From: Verrucomicrobia subdivision 3 bacterium UBA693
GTDB lineage: Bacteria; Verrucomicrobiota; Verrucomicrobiia; Limisphaerales; UBA8199
Direction: 5' to 3'
Assembly (NCBI GenBank): GCA_002298785.1
Contig: DBMR01000108.1
Location: forward strand, 48,269 to 112,268
DNA length: 64,000 nucleotides
In this document: in pieces, positions 50,303-59,315 of the stretch
How positions within the stretch are numbered: the stretch's first letter is position 1
Layout: each line of letters starts with the position of its first letter
Program-made: the position numbers and the translations under genes
Notes under the pieces: model-generated
Database searches by the model: none
What the model was told of the DNA's origin: nothing
What the model saw: the letters and a program-made list of their open reading frames with translations, nothing else

Positions 50303-51862
50303 ATGAAAAAGGCCAGGACCAGCAAAGCTACTTTCAGCGCTCCCGCCCCGAGTCGGGGAGCGGCAACCGCCGTGACTCATACCGCCCGCCCCGTGGTGTC
50401 GGAACGCGCGCGCAGCCTGAATTTTGGCAACAAGTGGGATTATGCTCCGGCGCCGGAGAGCCACGATTATCTTCCCATTGCACCGAGGCATGACCTGTTC
50501 ATCGATGGCGAATTTGTTCCCCCATCTACAGGGGATTACTTTTCCAGCATCAATCCTGCAACCGAGGTGAAGTTGACGGACATCGCCCGGGCGGGAGAAC
50601 AGGATGTGGATCTGGCGGTGCGCGCTGCTCGCCGGGCATTTACCGAGGTATGGGGTCCCATGCCGGGCCGGGAACGCGGAAAGTACCTTTACCGTATCGC
50701 GCGAATCATCCAGGAGCGTTCCCGCGAATTGGCGATTCTGGAAACCATGGACGGCGGCAAGCCAATCAAGGAAACCCGGGATATCGATTTGCCATTGGTG
50801 GCGGCTCATTTCTTCTACCACGCCGGCTGGGCGGACAAGTTGACCTATGCGTTTCCGGGCCGCGATCCCAAGCCGCTCGGGGTGGTCGGGCAGATCATCC
50901 CTTGGAATTTTCCGCTGCTCATGGCGGCATGGAAGATTGCCCCGGCCCTCGCCTGCGGTAACACGGTGGTCATCAAACCCTCGAAATCCACCAGCCTGAC
51001 CTTGTTGCGACTGGCGGAAATCCTTCAAGAGGCTGGTTTGCCGCGTGGTGTGGTGAACGTCCTGACCGGCACCGGTGATACCGGCACCGCCCTGGTGAAG
51101 CACCCCGATGTGGACAAGATTGCTTTCACCGGTTCCACCGAGATTGGGAAGCAACTCGCCCAACTGACCGCCGGCACGAAGAAGCGGATCACGCTCGAAC
51201 TGGGCGGGAAAGCCGCAAACATCGTGTTTGCGGATGCGGCATTGGACCAGGCAATTGAAGGGGTGATCGCCGGGATTTACTTCAACCAGGGTCATGTTTG
51301 CTGTGCGGGGTCGCGCTTACTGGTTCAGGAAAGCGTTTACGCGCAGGTCGTCCAACGCCTCCGCGACCGCATCCAAACTTTGCGAGTCGGCAATCCGCTC
51401 GACAAAAACACGGATGTCGGGGCCATTAACAACTCGGCGCAGTTGGAGAAGATTCGCGAGCTGGTGGATTGCGGCGTGGCTGAGGGCGCCACCGTGGTGC
51501 AAACCCAGTGCTCGCTGCCGGCTAAAGGTTATTGGTTTCCGCCAACGTTTCTCACTGGGGTTACCGCCTCACACCGGGTCGCACGTGAGGAAATATTTGG
51601 GCCCGTGTTGGCCGTGATGACTTTCCGTACGCCCGAGGAGGCGATTGAGCGCGCCAACAACACCCCTTACGGACTGAGTGCTGGTGTGTGGACTGAGAAG
51701 GGCAGTAAAATTTTCAAATTAGTAAATCAACTTCGTGCCGGGGTGGTCTGGGCCAACACATTCAACAAATTCGATCCCACCAGTCCATTCGGCGGCTATA
51801 AAGAGAGCGGTTTCGGCCGGGAAGGCGGTCTGCACGGTCTGCACGCCTATCTCCGTTGCTAA
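50303..51862 (+). CDS. NAD(P)-dependent aldehyde dehydrogenase
   Basis: 519 residues. A 60-residue low-complexity leader (Ala/Ser/Arg-rich, not a signal peptide) precedes a full ALDH domain: 'IIPWNFPLLMAAWKIAPALA' near 200, 'FTGSTEIGKQLAQLTAG', the general-base Glu in 'ITLELGGKAANIVFADA' near 299, and the catalytic Cys in 'FNQGHVCCAGSRLLVQ' near 332, with 'EEIFGPVLAVM' and 'FGGYKESGFGREGG' later. All catalytic residues are present. Placed directly after deoC, it most likely oxidises the acetaldehyde released by the aldolase to acetate. Confidence 0.93.
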   Translation: MKKARTSKATFSAPAPSRGAATAVTHTARPVVSERARSLNFGNKWDYAPAPESHDYLPIAPRHDLFIDGEFVPPSTGDYFSSINPATEVKLTDIARAGEQDVDLAVRAARRAFTEVWGPMPGRERGKYLYRIARIIQERSRELAILETMDGGKPIKETRDIDLPLVAAHFFYHAGWADKLTYAFPGRDPKPLGVVGQIIPWNFPLLMAAWKIAPALACGNTVVIKPSKSTSLTLLRLAEILQEAGLPRGVVNVLTGTGDTGTALVKHPDVDKIAFTGSTEIGKQLAQLTAGTKKRITLELGGKAANIVFADAALDQAIEGVIAGIYFNQGHVCCAGSRLLVQESVYAQVVQRLRDRIQTLRVGNPLDKNTDVGAINNSAQLEKIRELVDCGVAEGATVVQTQCSLPAKGYWFPPTFLTGVTASHRVAREEIFGPVLAVMTFRTPEEAIERANNTPYGLSAGVWTEKGSKIFKLVNQLRAGVVWANTFNKFDPTSPFGGYKESGFGREGGLHGLHAYLRC

Positions 51863-52278
51863 GATGCTTCAGCAAGCGCCGGTAGCTGAGCGCACGCAGG
51901 GCGGAATTTACGCCGAACCCGGGATGAATGCGCCCGTGCACCATGGTGGTTCTACCTTGGCGGAGATCAGCGGCCGACGTTGGGGGCAACCAGGCTTTTC
52001 AACGCTGGAATTCGAATTCTGCGTGCAATCAGGACAACTTGTCTTGACGTGAAGTTTTCTGAAACGAGTTCCGGCTTGACAAGTTGCAAGGGCCCAAATT
52101 AGGCTCGTTTCGCATGTCCCATCCTGGATTCGTCGCTCATTCGCGGCGTACACGTGTCTCGCTCTTGGTGTTTCGTGACACAGCCGGGGCGATATTTTCA
52201 GGAGGGGAACCACCTCAAGTAACTCCCGGTTAGAAGTAGTCTGTAGTAACACCGACCACCCCCCAACCAAACCAGTAT
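51863..52278. other. Intergenic region, 416 bp, with a promoter candidate
   Basis: No gene is supported. A good -35 (TTGACA, 52076-52081) is followed after 17-18 bases by a weak -10 (TTAGGC/TAGGCT near 52099-52105), which would give a leader of about 165 bases for the giant LamG gene. No hairpin that would end the aldehyde dehydrogenase transcript was found by eye. Confidence 0.4.
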
Positions 52279-55200
52279 ATGCAAACCAATCATCGAAAAA
52301 TCCTCATGGCTGCGATGCTCGCCGCCAGTATCGCGGGCACCACAGCCCGCGCCGAAATCATACACAGGTATGATTTTAACGCGGGTCCCAACGATTCCGT
52401 GGGTGGAGCCAACGCCGTGCTGCACAACAACGCTCAAGTCACCGGCGGATCACTGGTGCTGGATGGTCTGAGCCTCGGCACTACCAATCGCGCGGTCAGC
52501 AGCGATGCCAGCGGCCCGTATGCCACTTTGCCCGGCACGGTATTGGTGGGATTGACCAATACCACAATCGAGTTCTGGACCACCCCCACGAATAATGGCA
52601 ACACGGCGGGCACTTGGTCGCGCATCTTCGATTTTGGCGCCTCGGTCAATGGCTCGGGCCAAAACTACATCATGTTCTCCCCGCACGACTCAAGCGCCGG
52701 TTCCCGCAGCTCGATCCGCGATGCCGCGAACCACGAGTATTCGGCCATCAGCACCACCGCGCTCGATGACGGCGCGGCGCATCACGTGGTGATAGTATAT
52801 GATGCTGTGGGCGGCTGGGTGGAGTATTACCTGGATGGCGCACTCGCGAGTTCGGGCCGCGCGGCAGCACCGCTGCCGCTTTCGGTTTTGCAGACCAACA
52901 ACATGTACATCGGCCGGTCGCAGTGGAACGGCGATGCCTACCTGGCCGGTTCCATCGATGAATTCCGCATTTGGGATCGTCCGCTGAGCGGAGCCGAAGC
53001 CATGGCCAACCAAGTTACCGGTCCGGATCATCCGGCCATGGACCTCAGTGTTTTGGGAACGCTTACCACGATTAACATGCTGGACCCGGGCCAACTGACG
53101 GAATTGCAGACTGTTAACACTGCCGTCACCGGAGACTTCGTCAATTATCCGATGTTGAACATCCTGCATCTGCCAGGGCTGACCCTGACTTCGAGCGATC
53201 CCACGGTCGCCACCATAGACGCTTCGGGCAACATCAAGGGCTTGAAGCCGGGCACTGCAACTATGACCGCCCAGTACGGCAGTGTGACCGCCCAACTCGT
53301 AGTTGGTGTGCTGACGGACGTCATCGCGCCGGTGTTGAGCCTTTCGGATCCGAACTACGACCGAGTCTTGATCCTGACTTCGAGCAAGCCGCTCGATCCG
53401 GTTTCCGCCACCAGCGTCGCTACTTACCAGATTGATGGCGGCGCCATCGCGGTAAATAGTGCGATACTTTCCACGAACGGTTTGGTGGTGACCCTGAGAA
53501 CTGCTCCCTTCAACCTGGCCACCGCCCATACTCTGGCCGTTACGGGACTGAAAGACACGGTGTATACCCCCAACGTGGTGAATGGCACATACCCGTTTGG
53601 CCTCGTTCCTGGCACGGTGACGCGCAAAGTCTGGCGCAATTTCACTGGCACTACCCTGGCGTCTTTCCAGGCTTTGCCCACCTATCCATCCAATCCCACC
53701 GAATACCAGTATCTGTCCACCGCATCGACTCCCGCGGCGGATGGTGACAATTATGCGGATATGCTGGAGGGTTACCTGATCCCCGACACCACAGGGTGGT
53801 ATTCTTTTGCCATAGCGTCCGACGACGACAGCGCTCTCTACATCAGCACCGATTCGACTGTTGCCAACCTGATTACGAATTCGATTGCAAATGTTGCCGG
53901 TTATGTGAGCGCCGCACTGAGATGGACCCAATACGCCAGCCAGCAATCGACCAATAAGCCTCAATATTTGGTGGCGGGGTCGAAGTACTACTTCCGAGCC
54001 ATCCACCGTGAAGGCACTGGCGGTGACTTTCTCCAGATGGCCTGGCAACTGACTAATGGCTTGGCGATAGCCGATAGTACGCCCGTGATTCCAGGGGCAA
54101 ATTTGGCCCCGTTCTACGACACTCCCGTGGTCCTGAGTATTTCCAGCAATCCGCCGGCCAGCCAGACGATTCTCCAATCACGCCCGGTCAGCTTTGGCAT
54201 CGCCGTCGTAGGCGTTCCGAGCTACACTAGTCTGCAGTGGTACCGCAACGGCCAACCAATTCCCAATGCGACAAACCGTACCTATTCCATTGCGAATGTG
54301 GCGCTGACGAACGATGGGGACGTCTATTACGCCGTGGTGGCCAACCTGGCTTACACCGTTCAAAGCAGCAATGCGGTCTTGCACGTGACTCCCGACACAG
54401 TGGCCCCCACCCTGGTCTCAGCCAATACCCGCCTGGGCGGGACGGTCTACATCACTTTTAGCGAGGCGATGGATCCCACCAGTGCCACCACGATTGGCAA
54501 CTATACCATCGCGGGATACACCATCACGAATGCGACACTTGATGCCAGCGGCACTGTCGTCTCGCTGGCAGTGACGCCAAAGATCACCGCTAATTTTGGG
54601 GTGATCGTCAATAACGTAAAAGACTTTTCGGGCAACCCGATTGCCTCGAGCAGTGCCATTAACGGTTTTGTGCTCGGAGTTACTCCCGGCATGGTCGCCT
54701 ACTGGCCGCTGGACGTTTTGGCGGGAGGCAAAACCCCGGACTTGGTGAGCGGCTATGACATGACTGCCGTGAGCCTGGGCGCGACCAACGTCGTGGCGGG
54801 CAAGTGGGGTAATGCCTTTTATTTCGATGGCGTCGCTACCCTGCTAAAGCACACCTTCGCCACCACTGACCCCATGCCTATTTATAAGCAGCCCGCGCAT
54901 ACCATCTCCATTTGGGTAAATGCCGGGCCGAATACCTCCAGCCAGAACGATCGTCGGTTCTTCTCCGAGTCCTCGCTGTCGAATAATCAACCTTTATTCA
55001 ACCTTGGGAATAACAATTCCGCAACCGTTATCACGAACGCGCTGGTCATCTATGTTCGCAACGATAATGGAACGATCGTCGCTGAGCATACCAAGACCTC
55101 CCAACCGGTTTTTGATAATACCTGGCATCACGTGTGCGTGGTTCAAACCGCCAGCAACAGCCCGGTGAAATTCTACATCGACGGTGTGTTGGATACTCTC

Positions 55201-56577
55201 ACTTACACGCCAACTTATCCCATGACGCAGAGCACGACGACGATCGGCGGGATTCAGCGGGCGTCGGCTTCCGGCCTATTCCCGGGGAAAGTTGATGATG
55301 TGGCCGTTTGGAACCGCGCGCTGGATCCGGATGAAGTTGTTTATCTCGCAACTCATGTAACGCCCACTCCGCCAGTCATCCCGCTGCCACTGACCATCAA
55401 CTCCTTCAACGTGAACCTGCCGGCGGTGCAGCAAGGCGGTTCCGTCATTTTGAGCTGGGACGTCAGCAAGGACGCGGACGCCATCGATATCCAGCCAGGC
55501 ATCGGCTCGGTGCTGGACAAGACGGTTCTCGGTGCTGGCACGTTGACCATTCAATTAAGCACCTCGATGAATTATACCCTCACCGTTCGCCGTGGTGTTG
55601 AATCCAAGACGGCGCAACTTTCCGTTGCCGCCATTGGCGGCGTCGCCTCAGGATGGACGTTGCTCGACAACTTCGACCGTTACCCGGTGGGCAGCCTGGG
55701 CAGCCCCTGGCTGACTCCCAACGCGGGATTGCATATCGTGGATGTGAACGGGAATCGCATGCTGGCGGTTAACGCCGCGGGCGCGATGGCTGCGTTACCA
55801 CTCAACAATTACAAGATTCTGGAAGGAGCGACCGCCACGTTGTTCGCGCGCCTGTTCGTGCCTCAGACTTTGGACATTGGTCAAGTGGATGAATTCCTCG
55901 GGCTGACCGACAAGGGACTGCGTAGCTGGGGTGACTACCCCAACGATTGCGGTCCCAGCATCGAGATGCAAAATCTCCTCGGTGATCCCCAAATCGGGAC
56001 CGAAAACGGCTACGGCAGCGCACTGGAGTTCGCGGCCACGCCAGTCTTGCAGGTCGGCAACGTTTACAACTTCTGGATGGAGATCTTCAATGACGTCATC
56101 CTCAACAACGACCTGGTGACGATGTACATTGCCAAAGACGGCGACGCCACGCGGACCGTCCTCTTCCAGAACTATCGGTCAAATCGCAATCCGGATGACC
56201 AGACAATTCTGGGTCCGACGGGACCGAATTTGAACAACCTGCTCGTGGGTGGAAACACCGCCACGTCGTTGATTTATTTCGACGATCTCTACCTGAGCGT
56301 GTCGAACTACACCGCCACCGTGCCGCGCGCGTTCGGCTTCAGCACACCCATTCCTGCTCCCGCGGGCCAACCGAAGATGACCGCCACCCAAATCGCGGGC
56401 GGACTCGTCCTCTCCTGGTCCGCCGAGTTAGGGGCTGGTTACACGCTGACCTCGGCTACGGATCTTGTGGGTGCCACGTGGAACACGGTTCCCAATCCGG
56501 TGGTGCCCGCCGGGACCAACAGCACAGTCACCATCAGTCCGTTGGTGAATAAAGCGTTCTATCGACTGGTCAAGTGA
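52279..56577 (+). CDS. Giant secreted LamG / Ig-like / PA14 multidomain protein
   Basis: 1432 residues with a signal peptide (ILMAAMLAASIAGTTARAE). Domains in order by eye: LamG/concanavalin (about 28-250; 'YYLDGALASSGRA', 'IDEFRIWDRPLSGAEAMANQ'); a Big2-like segment (about 280-345; 'DPTVATIDASGNIKGLKPGT'); a strand-rich Ig-like segment; PA14 (about 450-620; 'GWYSFAIASDDDSALYISTD'); Ig (about 635-705; 'LQWYRNGQPIPNATNRTYSI'); SbsA-type Big_5 (about 710-800; 'VYITFSEAMDPTSATTIGNY'); a second LamG (about 810-1030); and beta domains to the end, closing with 'LVNKAFYRLVK'. No enzymatic domain is recognised. Such proteins bind carbohydrates or act as adhesins. No sorting tail is seen. Confidence 0.8.
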   Translation: MQTNHRKILMAAMLAASIAGTTARAEIIHRYDFNAGPNDSVGGANAVLHNNAQVTGGSLVLDGLSLGTTNRAVSSDASGPYATLPGTVLVGLTNTTIEFWTTPTNNGNTAGTWSRIFDFGASVNGSGQNYIMFSPHDSSAGSRSSIRDAANHEYSAISTTALDDGAAHHVVIVYDAVGGWVEYYLDGALASSGRAAAPLPLSVLQTNNMYIGRSQWNGDAYLAGSIDEFRIWDRPLSGAEAMANQVTGPDHPAMDLSVLGTLTTINMLDPGQLTELQTVNTAVTGDFVNYPMLNILHLPGLTLTSSDPTVATIDASGNIKGLKPGTATMTAQYGSVTAQLVVGVLTDVIAPVLSLSDPNYDRVLILTSSKPLDPVSATSVATYQIDGGAIAVNSAILSTNGLVVTLRTAPFNLATAHTLAVTGLKDTVYTPNVVNGTYPFGLVPGTVTRKVWRNFTGTTLASFQALPTYPSNPTEYQYLSTASTPAADGDNYADMLEGYLIPDTTGWYSFAIASDDDSALYISTDSTVANLITNSIANVAGYVSAALRWTQYASQQSTNKPQYLVAGSKYYFRAIHREGTGGDFLQMAWQLTNGLAIADSTPVIPGANLAPFYDTPVVLSISSNPPASQTILQSRPVSFGIAVVGVPSYTSLQWYRNGQPIPNATNRTYSIANVALTNDGDVYYAVVANLAYTVQSSNAVLHVTPDTVAPTLVSANTRLGGTVYITFSEAMDPTSATTIGNYTIAGYTITNATLDASGTVVSLAVTPKITANFGVIVNNVKDFSGNPIASSSAINGFVLGVTPGMVAYWPLDVLAGGKTPDLVSGYDMTAVSLGATNVVAGKWGNAFYFDGVATLLKHTFATTDPMPIYKQPAHTISIWVNAGPNTSSQNDRRFFSESSLSNNQPLFNLGNNNSATVITNALVIYVRNDNGTIVAEHTKTSQPVFDNTWHHVCVVQTASNSPVKFYIDGVLDTLTYTPTYPMTQSTTTIGGIQRASASGLFPGKVDDVAVWNRALDPDEVVYLATHVTPTPPVIPLPLTINSFNVNLPAVQQGGSVILSWDVSKDADAIDIQPGIGSVLDKTVLGAGTLTIQLSTSMNYTLTVRRGVESKTAQLSVAAIGGVASGWTLLDNFDRYPVGSLGSPWLTPNAGLHIVDVNGNRMLAVNAAGAMAALPLNNYKILEGATATLFARLFVPQTLDIGQVDEFLGLTDKGLRSWGDYPNDCGPSIEMQNLLGDPQIGTENGYGSALEFAATPVLQVGNVYNFWMEIFNDVILNNDLVTMYIAKDGDATRTVLFQNYRSNRNPDDQTILGPTGPNLNNLLVGGNTATSLIYFDDLYLSVSNYTATVPRAFGFSTPIPAPAGQPKMTATQIAGGLVLSWSAELGAGYTLTSATDLVGATWNTVPNPVVPAGTNSTVTISPLVNKAFYRLVK

Positions 56578-56617
56578 CCGTGATTTAACCTTCAGGGTGC
56601 AGTTGCACCCGTACACA

Positions 56618-56647
56618 ACAAGACCGGGGAGTGATCCCCGGTCTTGT
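56618..56647 (+). terminator. Bidirectional intrinsic terminator between convergent genes
   Basis: A perfect 13-bp stem (56618-56630 with 56635-56647) with a GTGA loop, followed by GCTTTAATC. It lies between the giant LamG gene and the convergent glutamine synthetase gene, and a smaller GGTGC hairpin precedes it near 56596-56610. Confidence 0.8.
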
Positions 56648-56696
56648 GCTTTAATCAAAGGCTGCGGCGGATAATCGGCCGCCATGCTTGCGAATG

Positions 56697-57722
56697 TTAC
56701 TTCTGCGGCACCGTCGCGATGGTCTGCAGTATCCGGCTGGCGATCTTGTAGGGATCACCTTGCGAATTCGGGCGGCGATCTTCCAGGTAGCCCCGGTAGC
56801 CATTGTTCACGAAACTGTGCGGGACACGGACTGAGGCGCCACGGTTGGCCAGGCCGTAATTGAACTTGTCGATCGACTGGGTCTCATGAAGACCCGTAAG
56901 GCGCAGGTGATTATCCGGGCCGTAAACCGCGATGTGCTCGTTTTTGTACTTGTCAAAAGCGGCCATCAGCGCCTCGAAGTATTCCTTGCCACCGACTTCG
57001 CGCATGTATTTGGTGGAGAAGTTCGAGTGCATACCGGAACCGTTCCAATCCACGTCCGGTCCCAGCGGTTTGCAGTGGAAATTCACGTCCACGCCATACT
57101 TTTCGCATAGGCGCATTAACAGGTACCGCGCCACCCACATCTGGTCGGCGGCGCTCTTCGAGCCCTTGCCGAAGATTTGAAACTCCCACTGGCCTTTGGC
57201 TACTTCGGCATTGATGCCCTCGTGGTTGATCCCGGCGTCGATGCAGAGATCCAAATGGGCGTCGACGATTTCGCGGGCAACGTCGCCCACCGCGTCATAA
57301 CCGACGCCGGTGTAGTATTTGCCTTGCGGTGGAGGGAAGCCGCCCCCTTTGGGGAAGCCCAACGGAACTCCATCTTTATATAGAAAGTACTCCTGCTCAA
57401 AACCGAACCAGGCATCGGGATCATCCAGAATCGTAGCACGCGAGTTGGTCCGGTGCGGCGTCTTGCCGTCCGGCATCATGACCTCGGACATCACGATGAC
57501 TCCGTTCTTCTTGGTGGAATCCGGGAAGACGGCTACGGGTTTCAGCATGCAGTCCGAGCTGTGCCCTTCGGCCTGCCGGGTTGAACTGCCGTCGAAGCCC
57601 CACATCGGGAGCTGGTCGAGTTTAGGAAAGCTGGCGAACTCCTTGACCATTGTCTTGCCGCGGATGTTCGGGACGGGTTCATAACCGTCCAGCCAAATGT
57701 ATTCTAGTTTGTATTTCGCCAT
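56697..57722 (-). CDS. Glutamine synthetase, type II (eukaryote-like)
   Basis: 341 residues, the short GSII length rather than the roughly 470 of GlnA type I. Motifs: 'KLEYIWLDGYEPVPNIRGKT', 'LPMWGFDGSSTRQAEGHSSD', 'DAWFGFEQEYFLYKDG', 'GINHEGINAEVAKGQWEFQI' and 'HLRLTGLHETQSIDKFNYGL', followed by 'GASVRVP'. The metal-binding Glu and ammonia-site residues are visible. It makes glutamine from glutamate, ammonia and ATP. GSII lacks the adenylylation tyrosine loop, so control is probably transcriptional, consistent with the sigma-54-like site upstream. This form is also called GlnII. Confidence 0.95.
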   Translation of the reverse strand: MAKYKLEYIWLDGYEPVPNIRGKTMVKEFASFPKLDQLPMWGFDGSSTRQAEGHSSDCMLKPVAVFPDSTKKNGVIVMSEVMMPDGKTPHRTNSRATILDDPDAWFGFEQEYFLYKDGVPLGFPKGGGFPPPQGKYYTGVGYDAVGDVAREIVDAHLDLCIDAGINHEGINAEVAKGQWEFQIFGKGSKSAADQMWVARYLLMRLCEKYGVDVNFHCKPLGPDVDWNGSGMHSNFSTKYMREVGGKEYFEALMAAFDKYKNEHIAVYGPDNHLRLTGLHETQSIDKFNYGLANRGASVRVPHSFVNNGYRGYLEDRRPNSQGDPYKIASRILQTIATVPQK

Positions 57723-58020
57723 GGATGTAATTGGAGGGAGTTTCGTGCGTTAATGCTGTGTCGATTTATGGTTTAAGTTCGCGGACTTTCGCAAACGTCA
57801 GGTTCTATAGCAGGCACGATGCCATTTGGTGATTATTTTCCGTTGGAAGGTTGGTAAACCCTTGGTAGGCCCAATGAGTATGGGGGTTGCAGCGTCTGGC
57901 TTTTTTTGTTGCTCTCGCTCCATTGGTCCAAATTCCTGTCGATATTTGATCAGGCTGGGCAGAATTCGATCCCGATCCTGATTTGACCGCGAAGCAGCCC
58001 CAAGGCAGGATTATTCAGGC
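57723..58020. other. Divergent intergenic region, 298 bp
   Basis: This lies between the glutamine synthetase gene (leftward) and the kinase-like gene (rightward). It holds the sigma-54-like element at 57810-57824. The right half has no clear promoter match and no coding potential. Confidence 0.5.
57810..57824 (-). promoter_or_regulatory. Sigma-54-like promoter of the glutamine synthetase gene
   Basis: On the minus strand the sequence TGGCATCGTGCCTGC has GG and GC separated by exactly 10 bases, as required for the -24/-12 element (consensus TGGCACG-N4-TTGC). Three of the less critical positions differ. The start site would be near 57798, giving a leader of about 75 bases. Nitrogen control of glutamine synthetase by sigma-54 is well known, which raises plausibility. 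Confidence 0.4.
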
Positions 58021-58404
58021 ATGTTGCAGGTGAAGGACACACTCCGGGCGACCGTCCAGGTCAGTTTTGATGGACGGGTGTTCAAGACTTATCACGGAAA
58101 GGATGCCCAGCAACGATATGATCGGGAGGTGCAGGTATTGCGCCATTTGGAGGCTCGCGGATGCGGATTCGTGCCACGATTATTGGAAGCGGATCCGACG
58201 AAACTGCGCATCATCACCAGTAATTGCGGCACCAGGGTTGAGCATTTGGACGCGGACCGCACCCGGGAGTTATTCGCAGAACTGGAAGGTTACGGGGTGC
58301 GGCACGATGATCCCGACATGCGCAATGTGACCTATCGTCAGGCCGACGGACGGTTTTGCATAGTGGATTTTGAGTTGGCAACCATTCTGCCGGACTCGCC
58401 GTAA
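58021..58404 (+). CDS. Minimal kinase-like protein
   Basis: Only 127 residues, yet the core kinase landmarks appear in order: a beta-3 Lys in 'RVFKTYHGKDA' (near 22), an alpha-C Glu in 'RYDREVQVLRHLEA' (near 36), an HxDxxxxN loop in 'VRHDDPDMRNVTYR' (near 94-103), and a DFG-like Asp in 'CIVDFELATIL' (near 115). The glycine-rich loop is poor and there is no C-lobe after the DFG site. It is shorter than RIO or Bud32 kinases (about 200 residues or more). It may be a genuine compact kinase or an inactive relative. The PP2C phosphatase gene starts 10 bases downstream, so the pair may form a phospho-switch. Confidence 0.65.
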   Translation: MLQVKDTLRATVQVSFDGRVFKTYHGKDAQQRYDREVQVLRHLEARGCGFVPRLLEADPTKLRIITSNCGTRVEHLDADRTRELFAELEGYGVRHDDPDMRNVTYRQADGRFCIVDFELATILPDSP

Positions 58405-58414
58405 ACGCGCGGGA

Positions 58415-59257
58415 ATGCATCTCCCCACACAAGTAGCCGCCGCCAAAGGCCTGCAATGGTCCGGGCGCAGTGACCGCGGCAAAATTCGGCCCAACAATGA
58501 AGACTCCTTTCTGGGACTGATGTTCGACGCGCGGGAGGTACAACACCTGGGCCGAATCGGGGAAAGCCCCAGTGGCCATGCCGACTTCGTATTCGCGGTT
58601 AGCGACGGAATGGGTGGCGCTGCGGCCGGAGAGCTTGCCAGCCGAATTGCGGTACAGAAGATTACTACGTTGCTCCCCCGGGCCTACCGCCAGTCCGCCG
58701 TTGGTTTGGACGCCGGTTTCGAGGATGTCTTGGAGGAGTTATTCGCCGAAGTCCACTGGGACTTGGCGCGCCTGGGGGCGAACTACGAGGAATGCACCGG
58801 GATGGAAACCACGTTGAGCCTGTGTTGGTTTACCCCCGGTTGGATGTATTTCGGTCATATCGGCGATAGCCGAATTTACTATCTAGCGGCTGGTTCGGGT
58901 GGGATTCGTCAACTGAGCCATGATGATACCCACGTAGGATGGCTCCTGCGCAACGGCAAGATCAACGAGCGCCAGGCTCGGAGCCATCCGCGACGCAACC
59001 TGCTCCAAAAGGCGCTCGGTGGCCGGAACCAGTTCTTTGATCCGCAAGTAGGCGCCGTGGCGTATGAACCGGGAGATATGTTTCTCCTGTGCACGGATGG
59101 CCTGGTCGAAGGGCTTTACGATGGGCAACTCGAGGAGTTATTGCGTTCACCGGAATATGCCCAGCCGAACGCCAACCTGGCGGATCGCCTCGTGCAGGAA
59201 TCGCTGGCAAGCAGTGGACGCGACAACACGACCGCGCTGGTCATACGGGTGGTGTGA
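58415..59257 (+). CDS. PP2C-type serine/threonine phosphatase
   Basis: 280 residues from the ATG at 58415. All PP2C metal and catalytic motifs are present: 'SDRGKIRPNNEDSFL', 'FAVSDGMGGAAAGELAS', 'GMETTLSLCWF', 'GHIGDSRIYYL', 'LLCTDGLVEGL' and 'SGRDNTTALVIRVV'. It is cytosolic, with no membrane segment, and should remove phosphate from Ser/Thr in an Mg/Mn-dependent manner. The only adjacent candidate partner is the kinase-like protein immediately upstream. Confidence 0.94.
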   Translation: MHLPTQVAAAKGLQWSGRSDRGKIRPNNEDSFLGLMFDAREVQHLGRIGESPSGHADFVFAVSDGMGGAAAGELASRIAVQKITTLLPRAYRQSAVGLDAGFEDVLEELFAEVHWDLARLGANYEECTGMETTLSLCWFTPGWMYFGHIGDSRIYYLAAGSGGIRQLSHDDTHVGWLLRNGKINERQARSHPRRNLLQKALGGRNQFFDPQVGAVAYEPGDMFLLCTDGLVEGLYDGQLEELLRSPEYAQPNANLADRLVQESLASSGRDNTTALVIRVV

Positions 59258-59315
59258 CGACGGCGTCTGCGGCGATCCTAAACGCGGGTGAGAGCATGAA
59301 CCAGATGGCGTTTGA

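Noticed and set aside
49490..51295. 601-codon antisense open frame across deoC and the aldehyde dehydrogenase
   Set aside because: It spans two well-supported genes and the gap between them, shows no motif, and reflects GC-biased codon usage on the true strand.
52690..54177. 495-codon antisense open frame within the giant LamG gene
   Set aside because: The sense strand has continuous Ig/PA14/LamG signatures; the antisense product is Gly/Arg/Val-rich and featureless.
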